Source: Cohnella ginsengisoli
GTDB taxonomy: Bacteria > Bacillota > Bacilli > Paenibacillales > Paenibacillaceae
DNA: 64,000 nt
Assembly (NCBI RefSeq): GCF_029525555.1
Contig: NZ_JAPDHZ010000003.1
Location: 2,046,001-2,110,000, forward strand
Reading direction: 5' to 3'
A program made the position numbers and the translations under genes. Of this stretch, positions 38,188-47,652 are shown piece after piece. Below the pieces are notes generated by a model. The model was not told where the DNA came from and searched no databases. It saw only the letters and a program-made list of their open reading frames with translations. The stretch's first letter is position 1, and every line of letters starts with the position of its first letter.

Positions 38188-38958
38188 TTATTTCAGCTGG
38201 TACTGCACGGTCACGCTCGCCGAGATCTCGATCTGCCCGCTCTGCACGGAGGACGAGAAGCCTGCGGCGGATGACGCGGCCGCCTTCACCTGATCGAACG
38301 TGGCCGTCACGATCGGCACGTTCGCCGCGCTGCCCTGCACGATGTTGATGACCGGGCCCAGCGTGCGGCTAGCCGACGTCGCGAGCACCGAGGCTTTCGC
38401 GCCGGCATTGGTCATCGCCTTTTTCAGCGCTTCAAGCTCGTATTGGTCCTGCTTCTCCGTGCCGAACTGCACGCCGTCCACCCGGTTCGCGCCTGCCGCG
38501 GAGACTGCGTCCAGCAGCTTGCCGATGCCCGCGAGATCGCGGTACGCGACGCGCACCGAATGGGTCGCGAGGTAGCCTTTCAGCACCTGGCCTTCTTTTT
38601 CCGTGTAGTTGTACTCCGGCTGAACGCCGAAATTCGTCGTCTGGACGTCCTTCTTATCGATCTTGTACGTCTCGTACAGCGCCTTCTCGACTGCAGCGAA
38701 CTTCGCCGCCGAAGCCTGCTGGGCTTCCTGCGCCGTCTTTCCCCGCGCGTCCACGCCGAAGCTCAGGTACGCCACGTCCGGCTCCACCTTGATCGAGCCT
38801 TCCGCCCCCACCGTTACCGCGTTCTGAATGCTCGCCGCCTGCACGGCGCCTGTCGTCTCCGCCATCGCTTGATCCGCTCCCAGCTTCGTCGCTCCGAACC
38901 ATCCCGCGGCTACCATCGTAGCGGCCAACAATGCGACTTGCACGGTCCTTTTACCCAT
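38188..38958 (-). CDS. Secreted SIMPL-domain (DUF541) protein
   Basis: 256 residues with an N-terminal signal sequence (GKRTVQVALLAATMVAAGWF, cleavage near AMAET). SIMPL-domain pattern: ITVGAEGSI-like VTVGAEGSIKVEPDVAYLSF, YTEKEGQVLKGYLATHSVRV, and the C-terminal SASVTVQYQL. Extracytoplasmic; molecular role of the family is poorly defined (an interleukin-receptor kinase partner domain by name, periplasmic/oxidative stress-linked in some bacteria). The ATG at 38958 is preferred over 38973 because GGAGG lies 9 nt upstream of it. Confidence 0.88.
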   Translation of the reverse strand: MGKRTVQVALLAATMVAAGWFGATKLGADQAMAETTGAVQAASIQNAVTVGAEGSIKVEPDVAYLSFGVDARGKTAQEAQQASAAKFAAVEKALYETYKIDKKDVQTTNFGVQPEYNYTEKEGQVLKGYLATHSVRVAYRDLAGIGKLLDAVSAAGANRVDGVQFGTEKQDQYELEALKKAMTNAGAKASVLATSASRTLGPVINIVQGSAANVPIVTATFDQVKAAASSAAGFSSSVQSGQIEISASVTVQYQLK

Positions 38959-39046
38959 TATAGACGCCTCCATATTCAGGTTTGTCTACTCAACGGCTAT
39001 TATAGGCAAAAGGTTGCAGGTCAACCATAAAATAGTCCGAAAAAGC

Positions 39047-39068
39047 AAAAAGCCCCCGTCCGGGAGCT
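39047..39068 (-). terminator. Terminator after the HPr gene
   Basis: Minus strand AGCTCCC-GGAC-GGGGGCT (7 bp, one G-U) followed by TTTTTGC, close behind the stop at 39083. Confidence 0.7.
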
Positions 39069-39082
39069 CGCGCATCTGCTTA

Positions 39083-39352
39083 TTATTGGTTCTCCAGCTC
39101 TTCCTTGCTGACCAGTTGGACTAAAGCGGTTACAGCTTGCTCTGCGTCCGAACCTTCGGCACTGATGGATACTTCGGTGCCCGAGCTGATCGCCAGACTC
39201 ATGATACCCATGATGCTCTTCGCGTTTACGCGCTTGTCTTCCTTCTCCACGAATACGTCCGAGGAGAATTTATTGGCTTCTTGCACGAATAAGGCCGCCG
39301 GTCTGGCGTGAAGCCCCGTCTTAAGCCGAACAACAACCGGCTGTCTCGTCAT
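39083..39352 (-). CDS. HPr-family phosphocarrier protein at the crh locus
   Basis: 89 residues. It has both regulatory sites: His15 in TGLHARPA (PTS phosphorylation by EI) and Ser46 in AKSIMGIMSL (HprK target). Overall it resembles Crh (RLKTGL.ARPAALFVQEAN, SDVF.EK), and it sits next to whiA-yvcK-rapZ exactly where B. subtilis carries crh, but Crh has Gln at position 15. So it is an HPr-competent protein in the crh position. ATG 39352 after GGGGGAT. hprK lies 18 kb away in this window. Confidence 0.93.
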   Translation of the reverse strand: MTRQPVVVRLKTGLHARPAALFVQEANKFSSDVFVEKEDKRVNAKSIMGIMSLAISSGTEVSISAEGSDAEQAVTALVQLVSKEELENQ

Positions 39353-39419
39353 GGAACGAATCCCCCTGTCTTTGTTCTCATCCCGGTACACGGGACCCAC
39401 CGCACATGGTTTGTTATCT

Positions 39420-39425
39420 ATTATA
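39420..39425 (-). promoter_or_regulatory. Extended -10 for the HPr gene
   Basis: Minus strand TGC-TATAAT, 68 nt upstream of the ATG, with a weak -35. HPr can therefore be transcribed separately from whiA. Confidence 0.5.
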
Positions 39426-39454
39426 GCATTAGAGCGCTTGGTTGTGCCACAGGC

Positions 39455-40392
39455 TTATAAAGCCCCGCCCCGTATTTTTTCAGCCCATTCGTCGATCTTG
39501 CGAAGCCGGTGATTGACGCCGGACTTGCTGACCTGCCCCTTCAGCATGTCGCCGACTTCCTTCAGGTTCATGTCGGGATGCATAAGCCGGATCTCCGCGA
39601 CCTCGCGCAGCTTGTCGGGCATGTTCTCAAGCCCGACTTCCTTTTGCAGCAGCTTGATGTTGTCGATCTGACGGACGGCGGCGCCGATCGTCTTGTTCAG
39701 GTTCGCGGTCTCGCAGTTGACGATCCGGTTGACCGAATTGCGCATGTCCCGCATGATGCGAACGTCCTCGAACTTGAACAGGGCCTGATGCGCGCCGATG
39801 ATGCTGAGGAACTCGATGATCTTCTCGCCTTCCTTGATGTACAGGATGAAGCCCTTTTTTGCGTTCGATGAACCTGGCGTTCAGGTGAAACTTGTTCGCG
39901 AGATCCACGAGCGCTTTGCAGTGCTCTTCGTACATCGAGGCGATCTCCAGATGGTAAGACGAGCCTTCCGGATTGTTCACGGACCCGCCCGCGAGGAACG
40001 CGCCGCGCAGGTAGGCCTTTTTGCAGCATGGCTTCCGCACGAGATCTTTGTCGATATCCGAGTTGAACTGGAATCCGGCGCTCGCGATTTTTAGTTCTCC
40101 GAGCAGCTGCTCGACGCCTGCAGGCACGCGAACGATATAGACGTTGTTTTTCTTGAGCCGCATCTTTTTGCGTACGAGCAGCTCGGTCGGAACGGGATAG
40201 TGCCGCTTCATCAGGGTATAAATACGCCGGGCAATGGCTGCGTTTTCCGTCGAGATGTCCAGCACGATCCGCTTGTTGGTCAGCGACACCGCGCCGTTCA
40301 TCCGGATCAGCGCCGACAGCTCGGCGATATCGCAGCAGCCTTCGGACTCCACGAGCGTCAATTCTTTTTTTGGTCTGAGCGGCGAACGACAC
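39455..40392 (-). CDS. whiA: WhiA, DNA-binding regulator (two frame breaks)
   Basis: 311 residues when corrected. N-terminal LAGLIDADG-like domain and C-terminal helix-turn-helix (SKSGVNHRLRKIDEWAEKIR). In Bacillus it affects division and chromosome segregation. Two homopolymer breaks: T7 at 40365-40371 (one too many; MSFAAQTKKELTLVESEG restored) and T6 at 39855-39860 (one too many; RFIERKKGFILYIKEGEKII restored). It lies 7 nt behind yvcK. Confidence 0.95.
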
Positions 40393-40399
40393 GTCGCCT

Positions 40400-41386
40400 T
40401 CACTCCTTCCTCAGCATCCAGTCCTCCACCAGCTGGTAGATATGCTCGCTCAGCTTGGCGGCGTCATGGCGCAGATAGGTTCGGAACAGCACCAGGCGGT
40501 CGGCGATCACCTTGTAACCGCGCCGCTCCACCTCGTCCAGGTCCAGATGGACGGCCGCCGAGCCTTGCTCCGCGTACATGCTGTGCACCTGCGGGGGAAT
40601 CTCCCCGTTGTTCACGATGACATAATCGAATAAATGATGCCCGATGTGCGCATGGATCGCGTCGAGATGGTCCCCTACCGAATAATTGTCGGTCTCGCCC
40701 GGCTGCGTCATGACGTTGCATACGAAAATCTTCACGGCGTCCGAGTTCAGGATCGCCTCCGCCAGCTTGGGCACGAGCAGGTTGGGCATAATGCTCGTGT
40801 ACAGGCTGCCCGGACCGATCAGAATGGCGTCCGCCTCCTCGATCGCCTCGACGGCCTCCTCGAGGGGCTCGACGTCGGCCGGCTCGATGAACACCCGCCG
40901 GATCGCAAGCCCCGACTTCGGGATCTGCGACTCGCCCTCGACGATGCTGCCGTCCTCCATCTCGGCCTTCAGGAGAATCGCCAGGTTGGCGGCCGGAAGC
41001 ACGCGTCCGCGCACGGCGAGCACGCGGCTCAGCTCTCTCACCCCCGCGACGAAGTCGCCGGAGATGTCGGTCATTGCCGCCAATATCAGATTGCCCAAGC
41101 TATGACCGGCCAATCCCGCGCCGCCCATGAAGCGGTAGGACAGCATATCGGCCAGGAGCGGCTCGGTATCCGCCAGCGCGGTGAGCACGTTGCGGATATC
41201 GCCCGGCGGCGGCATCTGCAGCTCCGAGCGCAGAATTCCCGAGCTGCCCCCGTCGTCGGCGACCGTGACGATCGCGGTAATATCGAGCGGTTTTTGCTTG
41301 AGCCCCCGCAGCATGACGGACAGTCCCGTGCCGCCGCCGATGACGACGATGCGGGGCTTCCTGGCGCCCTGCCCCGGCTTAGCCAT
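40400..41386 (-). CDS. yvcK: YvcK/GlmR family protein
   Basis: 328 residues, CofD-like Rossmann fold: RIVVIGGGTGLSVMLRGLK, VADDGGSSGILR, DIRNVLTALAD, LGNLILAAM, ILIGPGSLYTS. In B. subtilis it binds UDP-GlcNAc, stimulates GlmS and is needed for growth on gluconeogenic carbon. Overlaps the end of rapZ by 8 nt. Confidence 0.96.
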   Translation of the reverse strand: MAKPGQGARKPRIVVIGGGTGLSVMLRGLKQKPLDITAIVTVADDGGSSGILRSELQMPPPGDIRNVLTALADTEPLLADMLSYRFMGGAGLAGHSLGNLILAAMTDISGDFVAGVRELSRVLAVRGRVLPAANLAILLKAEMEDGSIVEGESQIPKSGLAIRRVFIEPADVEPLEEAVEAIEEADAILIGPGSLYTSIMPNLLVPKLAEAILNSDAVKIFVCNVMTQPGETDNYSVGDHLDAIHAHIGHHLFDYVIVNNGEIPPQVHSMYAEQGSAAVHLDLDEVERRGYKVIADRLVLFRTYLRHDAAKLSEHIYQLVEDWMLRKE

Positions 41387-42285
41387 GACGGTCTCTCTCC
41401 GCGTCGCGGTGGCTGACGCGGACCGCTTCGGTCTCGCCGGCGCTCAGCATGCGGCCGAGATATTCGGCGAGCGCGACGGAGCGGTGCTTGCCTCCGGTAC
41501 AGCCGATGCCGATGACCACCTGGCTCTTGCCTTCTTTGTGGTACAGCGGGATGAGGTACTGCAGCATGTCAAGCAGCTTCGCCAGGAACGTCTGCGTCTC
41601 CGGCCACTTCATGACGTAGTCGTAAACTTCGGCGTCCTGCCCCGTCTTGGGACGCAGATTTTCCACGTAGTGCGGATTCGGCAAAAAGCGGACGTCGAAA
41701 ATCAGGTCGGCGTCGATCGGCACGCCGTACTTGAAGCCGAACGACGTGACGTTGACGGCGAGCGAATTGCGCCCCTCCTCGGTAAATCGGGAGATGATCT
41801 TGTCTTTAAGCTGGGCAGGCTTGATGCTGCTCGTGTCGATGACCTGCGTCGCCCAGCCCTTCAGATCCTCCAGCAGCTTCCGCTCGGCATGAATGCCTTC
41901 GAGCGGCAAGCCTTCGGGCGCGAGCGGATGCCGACGACGGGTCTCCTTGTAGCGCTGGACGAGCGCGGAGTCGGTCGCGTCGAGAAACAGGATCTCGTAG
42001 TGCAGCGTATAATGCTCGCGAATATAGTTCAGCGACTCGGACAGCGCCGTGAAAAACTCCCGGCCCCGGAGGTCGATGACGAGCGCGACTTTGCCGATGC
42101 GGCCTTGGGATTGATCGATGAGTTCGGCAAACTTCGGGATCAGCACCGGCGGCAGATTGTCGACGCAAAAAAAAGCCGAGGTCCTCCATGCTCTGCACCG
42201 CGATCGTCTTGCCCGCGCCCGACATTCCCGTGATGATGACGAGCGTCGGTCTTGATACCGTCGTGTTCGTAGTGTCCACGTGCAT
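41379..42285 (-). CDS. rapZ: RapZ/YvcJ P-loop nucleotide-binding protein (one frame break)
   Basis: 301 residues when corrected. Walker A GMSGAGKT near residue 20, and the C-terminal signature GIGCTGGKHRSVALAEYL. GTP/ATP-binding; RNA-binding adaptor in E. coli, competence-linked in B. subtilis. The frame breaks in A8 at 42167-42174 (one too many; DLGFFCVDNLPPVL restored with seven). Start ATG 42285 with a G-rich stretch upstream. Confidence 0.95.
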
Positions 42286-42352
42286 CCCCCCCCTGCCACA
42301 TGCGAAGCGCCTGACCGCCGTTGACCGGACAAGCAGGCGCCTCTCATGCGAA

Positions 42353-43303
42353 TTAAGCGTATAAGAAAAGTCCGGCCGCGCCGACGACGCCCGCATTGTT
42401 GCCGAGCTCTGCAGGAACGATATCTACGCCTTCCTTGGCCGAGTCCGTCGAAAACTTCTCGAATGTCTCGCGGATTTGCTCGAACAGATACTCGCCGGCC
42501 TTGCTCACCCCGCCGCCGATAATAAACCGCTGCGGGTTAACGATAACGGCGAGCGCCGCCATGGACTTGCCCAGATAGAAGGCCGCCCTCGCGACGATGC
42601 GCTGGGACACTTCGTCCCCCGCCTTGGCGGCGTCGAACACGTCCTTCGCCATGATCTTGTCGACCAGGGACAGCGAAGTGCGGTCGCCGCGCGCGACGGC
42701 GTCGTTCGCCATCCGGATGATGCCTGTCGCCGAGGATACCGTCTCGAGGCATCCCATCTGGCCGCAGCCGCACTGGATCGCTTCAAGGTCAGGCACGATG
42801 GAAATATGGCCCAGCTCGCCCGCCATGCCATTGAAGCCCTCGATCAGCCGGCCGTTCACGATGATGCCGCCGCCCACGCCCGTGCCGAGCGTATAGCACA
42901 CGCAGTTGTGCACGCCGCGGCCGGCGCCGCCCCATACTTCGCCCAACGCGGCTACGTTGGCGTCGTTGTTGATCTTGACCGGCTTGCCGAGCTTCTCCTC
43001 CATGATATGCCGGACCGGCACTTGCCGGAAAGGCAGGTTGGCGGAGAACTTGATGATGCCGCCCGGAATGTCGAGGAAGCCGGCGATCCCGATGCCGATG
43101 CCGTGAACCTGTTCCCACTCCGGCGTGCCGGGAGGCACGAGCGAATGGACGTAAGCCGCGATATTGTCCAAAATGCGGTCGGTGCCGAGCTCGGTCTCGG
43201 TCGGTCCTTCGTAGGTGCGCAGAAGCTCGCCGAGGTGGTTGCAAAGACCGATCTTGATCGTCGTGCCGCCCAGGTCGACGCCAACGTATAGCGATTGAGA
43301 CAT
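42353..43303 (-). CDS. glcK: ROK-family glucokinase
   Basis: 316 residues. ATP-dependent phosphorylation of glucose. N-terminal phosphate loop VGVDLGGTTIKIGLC, NNDANVAALGE with catalytic Asp, GTGVGGGIIV, and the ROK zinc motif CGCGQMGCLE. No HTH domain, so an enzyme rather than a NagC-type repressor. The ATG at 43303 is favoured (AGAGGTG upstream) over the GTG at 43315. Sugar specificity is inferred from family. Confidence 0.92.
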   Translation of the reverse strand: MSQSLYVGVDLGGTTIKIGLCNHLGELLRTYEGPTETELGTDRILDNIAAYVHSLVPPGTPEWEQVHGIGIGIAGFLDIPGGIIKFSANLPFRQVPVRHIMEEKLGKPVKINNDANVAALGEVWGGAGRGVHNCVCYTLGTGVGGGIIVNGRLIEGFNGMAGELGHISIVPDLEAIQCGCGQMGCLETVSSATGIIRMANDAVARGDRTSLSLVDKIMAKDVFDAAKAGDEVSQRIVARAAFYLGKSMAALAVIVNPQRFIIGGGVSKAGEYLFEQIRETFEKFSTDSAKEGVDIVPAELGNNAGVVGAAGLFLYA

Positions 43304-43350
43304 AGTGTTAGACACCTCTTGAAAGTATTGGATAAGTCATCAAGCGAGAA

Positions 43351-43372
43351 GCGCCGGCCCCGCGGCCGGCGC
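43351..43372 (-). terminator. GC-rich hairpin after trxB
   Basis: Perfect 9-bp stem GCGCCGGCC / GGCCGGCGC with a 4-nt loop, 16 nt past the trxB stop; followed by TTCTCGCTT, so only a weak T run. Confidence 0.55.
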
Positions 43373-43387
43373 GACCCAGTCTGCCGA

Positions 43388-44344
43388 TCAGCCCAGCGTC
43401 TGGCTCCAATCGTGAATCATGCTGCCCTCGAGATACTTCTCGCAATCGAGCGCGGCCATGCAGCCGCTGCCCGCGGCGGTGATCGCCTGGCGGTACTTCG
43501 TGTCCTGCACGTCGCCGCAGGCGAATACGCCCGGAATGTTGGTCTCGGAGGAGCCCGGCTTCGTCACGATATAGCCGTTTTCGTCGGTCTCGACCTGCCC
43601 GCCGAGGAACTTCGTGTTGGGCGTATGGCCGATGGCGACGAAGACGCCGTCCGTGGCCAGCACTTCTTCTTCGCCCGTCTTGTTGTCGCGGACCTTCAGG
43701 CCGGTGACGCCCAGCGGACCTGCGACGACCTCGAGCGGCGTCTTGTCGAGCCCCCAATCGATCTTCGGGTTCTCGCGTGCGCGATCCTGCATGATCTTTG
43801 AAGCGCGCAGCTCTTCGCGGCGGTGAACCAGCGTCAGCTCCGAGGCGAAGCGCGTCAGGAAGTTCGCTTCCTCCATCGCGGAGTCGCCGCCGCCGACGAC
43901 GATGATCTTCTTGTTGCGGAAGAAGAACCCGTCGCAGGTCGCGCAGGTACTGACGCCGCGTCCGACGTTGTCCTTCTCGCCGGCGATGCCCAGGTACTTG
44001 GCCGAAGCGCCGGTGGAGATGATGAGGCTCTCGGCCTGCAGCGTCTCGCCGCCTTCAAGATTGAGCGTGAACGGCCGCTCGCCGAGCTCGACCGAATTGA
44101 TCCAGCCCGTGCGGAACTGCGCGCCGAAGCGCTCCGCTTGCTTGCGCATGTTCGCCATCAGGTCGGGTCCCATGATGCCTTCGGGGAAGCCTGGGAAGTT
44201 CTCGACCTCGGTCGTCGTGGTCAGTTGTCCGCCCGGCTCCGGGCCTTCGATGACCAGCGGGTTCATGTTCGCGCGCGCCAAATAGATGGCGGCCGTGAGG
44301 CCCGCCGGTCCTGTTCCGATTACGATGCTCTTATAGATAGTCAT
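43388..44344 (-). CDS. trxB: Thioredoxin reductase
   Basis: 318 residues. NADPH-dependent FAD enzyme that reduces thioredoxin. FAD motif VIGTGPAGLTAAIYLARAN, redox pair CATC in VSTCATCDGFFF, NADPH motif VVGGGDSAMEEA, C-terminal FAD motif GVFACGDVQDTKYRQ. Follows the TPR gene as in B. subtilis (yvcD-trxB). Confidence 0.98.
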   Translation of the reverse strand: MTIYKSIVIGTGPAGLTAAIYLARANMNPLVIEGPEPGGQLTTTTEVENFPGFPEGIMGPDLMANMRKQAERFGAQFRTGWINSVELGERPFTLNLEGGETLQAESLIISTGASAKYLGIAGEKDNVGRGVSTCATCDGFFFRNKKIIVVGGGDSAMEEANFLTRFASELTLVHRREELRASKIMQDRARENPKIDWGLDKTPLEVVAGPLGVTGLKVRDNKTGEEEVLATDGVFVAIGHTPNTKFLGGQVETDENGYIVTKPGSSETNIPGVFACGDVQDTKYRQAITAAGSGCMAALDCEKYLEGSMIHDWSQTLG

Positions 44345-44396
44345 GCGTCCTGGTCCTCCTCGGCCTATTCCTGAGATAGTATGGATCGGTTCTTGA

Positions 44397-46137
44397 CTAA
44401 GAACGATCCTGAAACGCGCGATTCGTCAGCTTCAGCTTTTCGCGAATGCCGCAAGCCTCGTCGATCCGTCCCGCATAGCGGCTGATGCTCCCCTGCGAGG
44501 CGCCGTATACGTCCATCAGCTCGGCGTATGTAATGCTCTTGCGATGCATTTTCGCCGTCCAATATTCGAGCGCGGCAGCCCATCCTGCCGAATTGCGAAG
44601 CTTGGGCACGTCGGGATAGACGCGCGAGAGATAGTCGACCCACAGCGTCATCATGTCATGCTGCTGAACGACGTCGTACCTTCCGGCCATCCGCTCCATC
44701 GCCTGCTCCAGCACGCCCTGCCAGTCGCTGTCCCAGACCGGCAGCCTGGCGGACCTGCGACGCGCGTCGAGCATGAGCGACCTGCCGTCGAAGACGACCG
44801 CGAGCGCATCCTCGACGCCGATCGAGCGCAGCACCAGCACGGCGACGCGCTTCAGGTCGTCCTCTTCCTCCGCGTCGACGAGAAATGCCTTCAGCGCCTC
44901 GATGACTTCTTCGTCGGCGACCAGCCCGAGCGCCTGAATGACCTGCATCTTCGTCCGGCGATCGCCGTGGCGCAGCGCCCAGAAAAACGAAGAGCGCACG
45001 AGCGGATCCTTCTTCAGCGTCTCGGAGATCCGTTCGGGGTGCTTTTCCCACTCGCGGAACTGCTCGTCGAAAGGCATATGGTAGTGGTACTGGGTCGGCG
45101 GACTCGCTTCTCCCTGTCTTACCTTAGCCAATTTGCCCAAATAGAAATCAGCGACGGCCGGCGACGCGTCGAGACGCCTCGCCTGCAGCCAATGACGCTC
45201 GGCCTCGTCGAACCGGCCGATGTTCGCCGACGCGACGGCCGCGAAGTGATGCAAGCTCGGCTCCCCCCGACAGCTCGCCCTTGCGGAGCAGGCGGGTGAA
45301 GTGAATATATGCCTCGCGATGTTCGCCGACGATCCCCATCGTCGTGCCCAGCTTGAACACGTGCTCGGGATGAATCGGGATCGTCTTCTTCAGCAGGCTG
45401 AGCAGCGACGCGAGATCCTCGCGCCGGTTCACGTGCTGATAAAAAATGGCCAGGTTGCAGAGCGCGTGCAAATTGCCGGGCTCCGCCTTCAGCACTTCGC
45501 CGATCGTCTGCACGGACTTGTCGAACAAGCCCATATAATAGTAGGCGAGCCCCAGGTTGTTGCGCGCGGCGAGGAAGTCCGGCTTCTGGACCAGGATGTC
45601 CTCCAGCAGGCGCACCGCCTCGGAAAAACGTCCCGCTTCCAGCAGCTCCCGGGCTTTGTCGTGCTCGTAGAGACTCTCCTTGGCCTTGATCGTGGACAGC
45701 TTGGTCGGACGCTTCAGTTCGTAGACCAGCAGGTCGAGCAGTTCGTCCGCCTCGTCGAGGAACTGGCCGTCGGGGTCGTTTTCCAGATACGTGACGAGCG
45801 ATTCCTCGGCCGCTTCGAAGAGCTCCATGTTGGCATAGTTGTTCGCGAGATAATAATGGCACTCCGTCATGCCCGGATCGATGCGCTCCAGCACCGACCT
45901 CAGGATGTCGTTGGACTCCTCGTAGCGTCCCATCTCGGACAGGATTCCCGCCATGTTGCAGTGGTTCACCGGATTCTCCGGCTCGTATTCGACGGCACGG
46001 CGGAAATACTTCAGCGCCTTGTCGTAATGATAGCGATCCAGCGACTGGACGGCGCGCTCAAAGAAAAACGTCGCGTCCAGCGACAACGGAATGACTTTGG
46101 TGCGGCGGCCGGCGACCATTCGCTTGCGCGGATTCAT
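44397..46137 (-). CDS. Tetratricopeptide repeat protein, YvcD-like (one frame break)
   Basis: About 579 residues. Several TPR units are clear in the first 300 residues (HYDKALKYFRRAVEYEPENP, FLAARNNLGLAYYYMGLFDK, HALCNLAIFYQHVNR). The C-terminal 250 residues hold HEAT-like helices (MQVIQALGLVADEEVIEALK). The frame breaks in C6 at 45263-45268 (one too many; KGELSGEPSLHHFAAVASAN restored). Start ATG 46137 after GGGGGGAGG; an in-frame TTG lies 6 nt upstream. Function unknown; probably a protein-interaction scaffold. Position between his genes and trxB is conserved. Confidence 0.88.
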
Positions 46138-46174
46138 CGTCAAGGCACCTCCCCCCGGTCGTATAATAGTCTGT

Positions 46175-46204
46175 TCGTCTTGCATCGTCTTGCATCGTCT
46201 TGCT
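46175..46204. repeat. Three tandem copies of a 10-bp repeat in the TPR leader
   Basis: TCGTCTTGCA repeats at 46175, 46185 and 46195 (last copy ends in T), within the 325-nt gap 46138-46462, between promoter and start codon. Rest of the gap: promoter, prs terminator, otherwise nothing seen. Confidence 0.7.
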
Positions 46205-46279
46205 TCTGACATCGCGATTCGTTGGCTGCCGCTCGCGGCGAGCCGCCGGTCCTCGGCCGGGCCGGCACATGTTAAACCG

Positions 46280-46307
46280 ATTATAACACAGCAAAGGCAT
46301 CCATCAA
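46280..46307 (-). promoter_or_regulatory. Sigma-A promoter of the TPR-trxB unit
   Basis: -35 TTGATG (46302-46307), 16-nt spacer, -10 TATAAT (46280-46285). Confidence 0.65.
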
Positions 46308-46402
46308 ATGAAAAAGGACCGCCCGGGCGTGTCGCGGCTTGTACGCCGGCGTGCGCAGATCGTGCAGTCTCTGCCTCGGCCATCGGCCGCCGCCGGGCAA
46401 AT

Positions 46403-46442
46403 AAAAACGCGGCTCCTGCGCAAATCGCGCAGGTTGCCGCGC
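46403..46442 (-). terminator. Terminator after prs
   Basis: Minus strand CGCGGC-AA-CCTGCGC pairs with GCGCAGG-A-GCCGCG, followed by TTTTTATTT, 21 nt past the prs stop. Confidence 0.9.
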
Positions 46443-46462
46443 CTAGCATGCTTTGCTTAGGG

Positions 46463-47414
46463 TTATACGCCCGCCGTCTTGAACAGCGTGCTGATCGAGC
46501 CGCCTTCGGTAATGATCCGGGTCGCTTCGGCCAGCATCGGCGCCACGGACAGCACCTTGAAGCGGTCGGAACGGTCGTTCGGCAGCAGGATCGAGTCGGT
46601 GACGACGACCTCGCGGATGCTCGGGTGATCGAGCTTCTGCAGGGCGCTGCCGGAGAAAAGCGGATGCGTCGCGCAGACGTACACGTCCTCCGAACCGCGC
46701 TCCTTGAGACCCTCGACGACGTTCACGATCGTCGTCCCGGTATCGATCATGTCCTCGATGATGATCGGGGTGTAGCCCTCGACTTCGCCGATAACGTGCG
46801 TGATGACCGATTCGTTGTGCGCGGGGCGCTTTTTTGATCATGATCGCGAACGGAGAATCGAGCTGGTTGGCCAGCTTCTCCGCCGTGGAGGCTCGTCCGG
46901 CATCCGGCGAGACGATGACCGGATTGCGGATATTCTTGGCCCGCAGGTAATCGCTGATCAGGTCCAGCGCTGTCAAGTGGTCGACCGGGATGTTGAAGAA
47001 GCCTTGAATCGCCGGCGCGTGCAGGTCGATCGTGACGATCCGGGTCGCGCCGACCGTCGTCAGCACGTCCGCGACCATCTTCGCCGAGATCGGCTCGCGC
47101 GGCGCGGCCTTGCGCTCTTGACGGGCATATCCATAGTAAGGGAGCACAATGTTGATCGTACGCGCCGATGCCCGCTTGGCCGCGTCGATCATGATCAGCA
47201 GCTCTACGAAGAAGTCATTGATCGGATGTGACAAAGATTGCACGAGGAACACGTCGCAGTTGCGGATGGTCTCCTCGTAGTGCACGTACACTTCGCCGCT
47301 CTTGAAGCGAGACAGCGTAATCTTGCCTAGCGGCAGCCCGAGCTGCTCGGCGATCTTTTCCGCCAGCACGGGATTCGACGATCCGGAAAAAATACGAAGC
47401 TTGCTGCTGTACAT
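46463..47414 (-). CDS. prs: Ribose-phosphate pyrophosphokinase (one frame break)
   Basis: 316 residues. Makes PRPP from ribose-5-phosphate and ATP, the substrate of HisG. Visible: LRIFSGSSNPVLAEKIAEQL, YYGYARQERKAAPREPISAK, PRPP loop VIIEDMIDTGTTIVN (as IIIEDMIDTGTTIVN), CATHPLFSGSA. The frame breaks in T6 at 46830-46835 (one too many; MIKKRPAHNESVITHVIGEV restored). ATG 47414 with TTGGAGG upstream, own promoter at 47466-47494. It may be a second prs besides the usual purine-linked copy elsewhere (inference). Confidence 0.95.
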
Positions 47415-47465
47415 TGTGCGCCTCCAAGATTTTTCACTAGCGGCATCGCCGCATTTATCCCCTCT

Positions 47466-47494
47466 ATTATACATGACGCCGGTAGGATAGCCAA
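47466..47494 (-). promoter_or_regulatory. Sigma-A promoter of prs
   Basis: -35 TTGGCT (47489-47494), 17-nt spacer, consensus -10 TATAAT (47466-47471). Its presence between hisIE and prs argues against the two being one protein. Confidence 0.78.
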
Positions 47495-47652
47495 AGGGTT
47501 CTGTGTCATATCTCGACTGGTAATTCACTTTAATTGGCACATTTTCGTCACTTTTCGAGCCGCGCTCGTCGAATCGTGGCCGTCGGCCGCGGCACGACAA
47601 GCCGCCCGCCCCCCGAAGTCCCTCGCGGGACCGGAGACCGGCGGCTGCGCGG

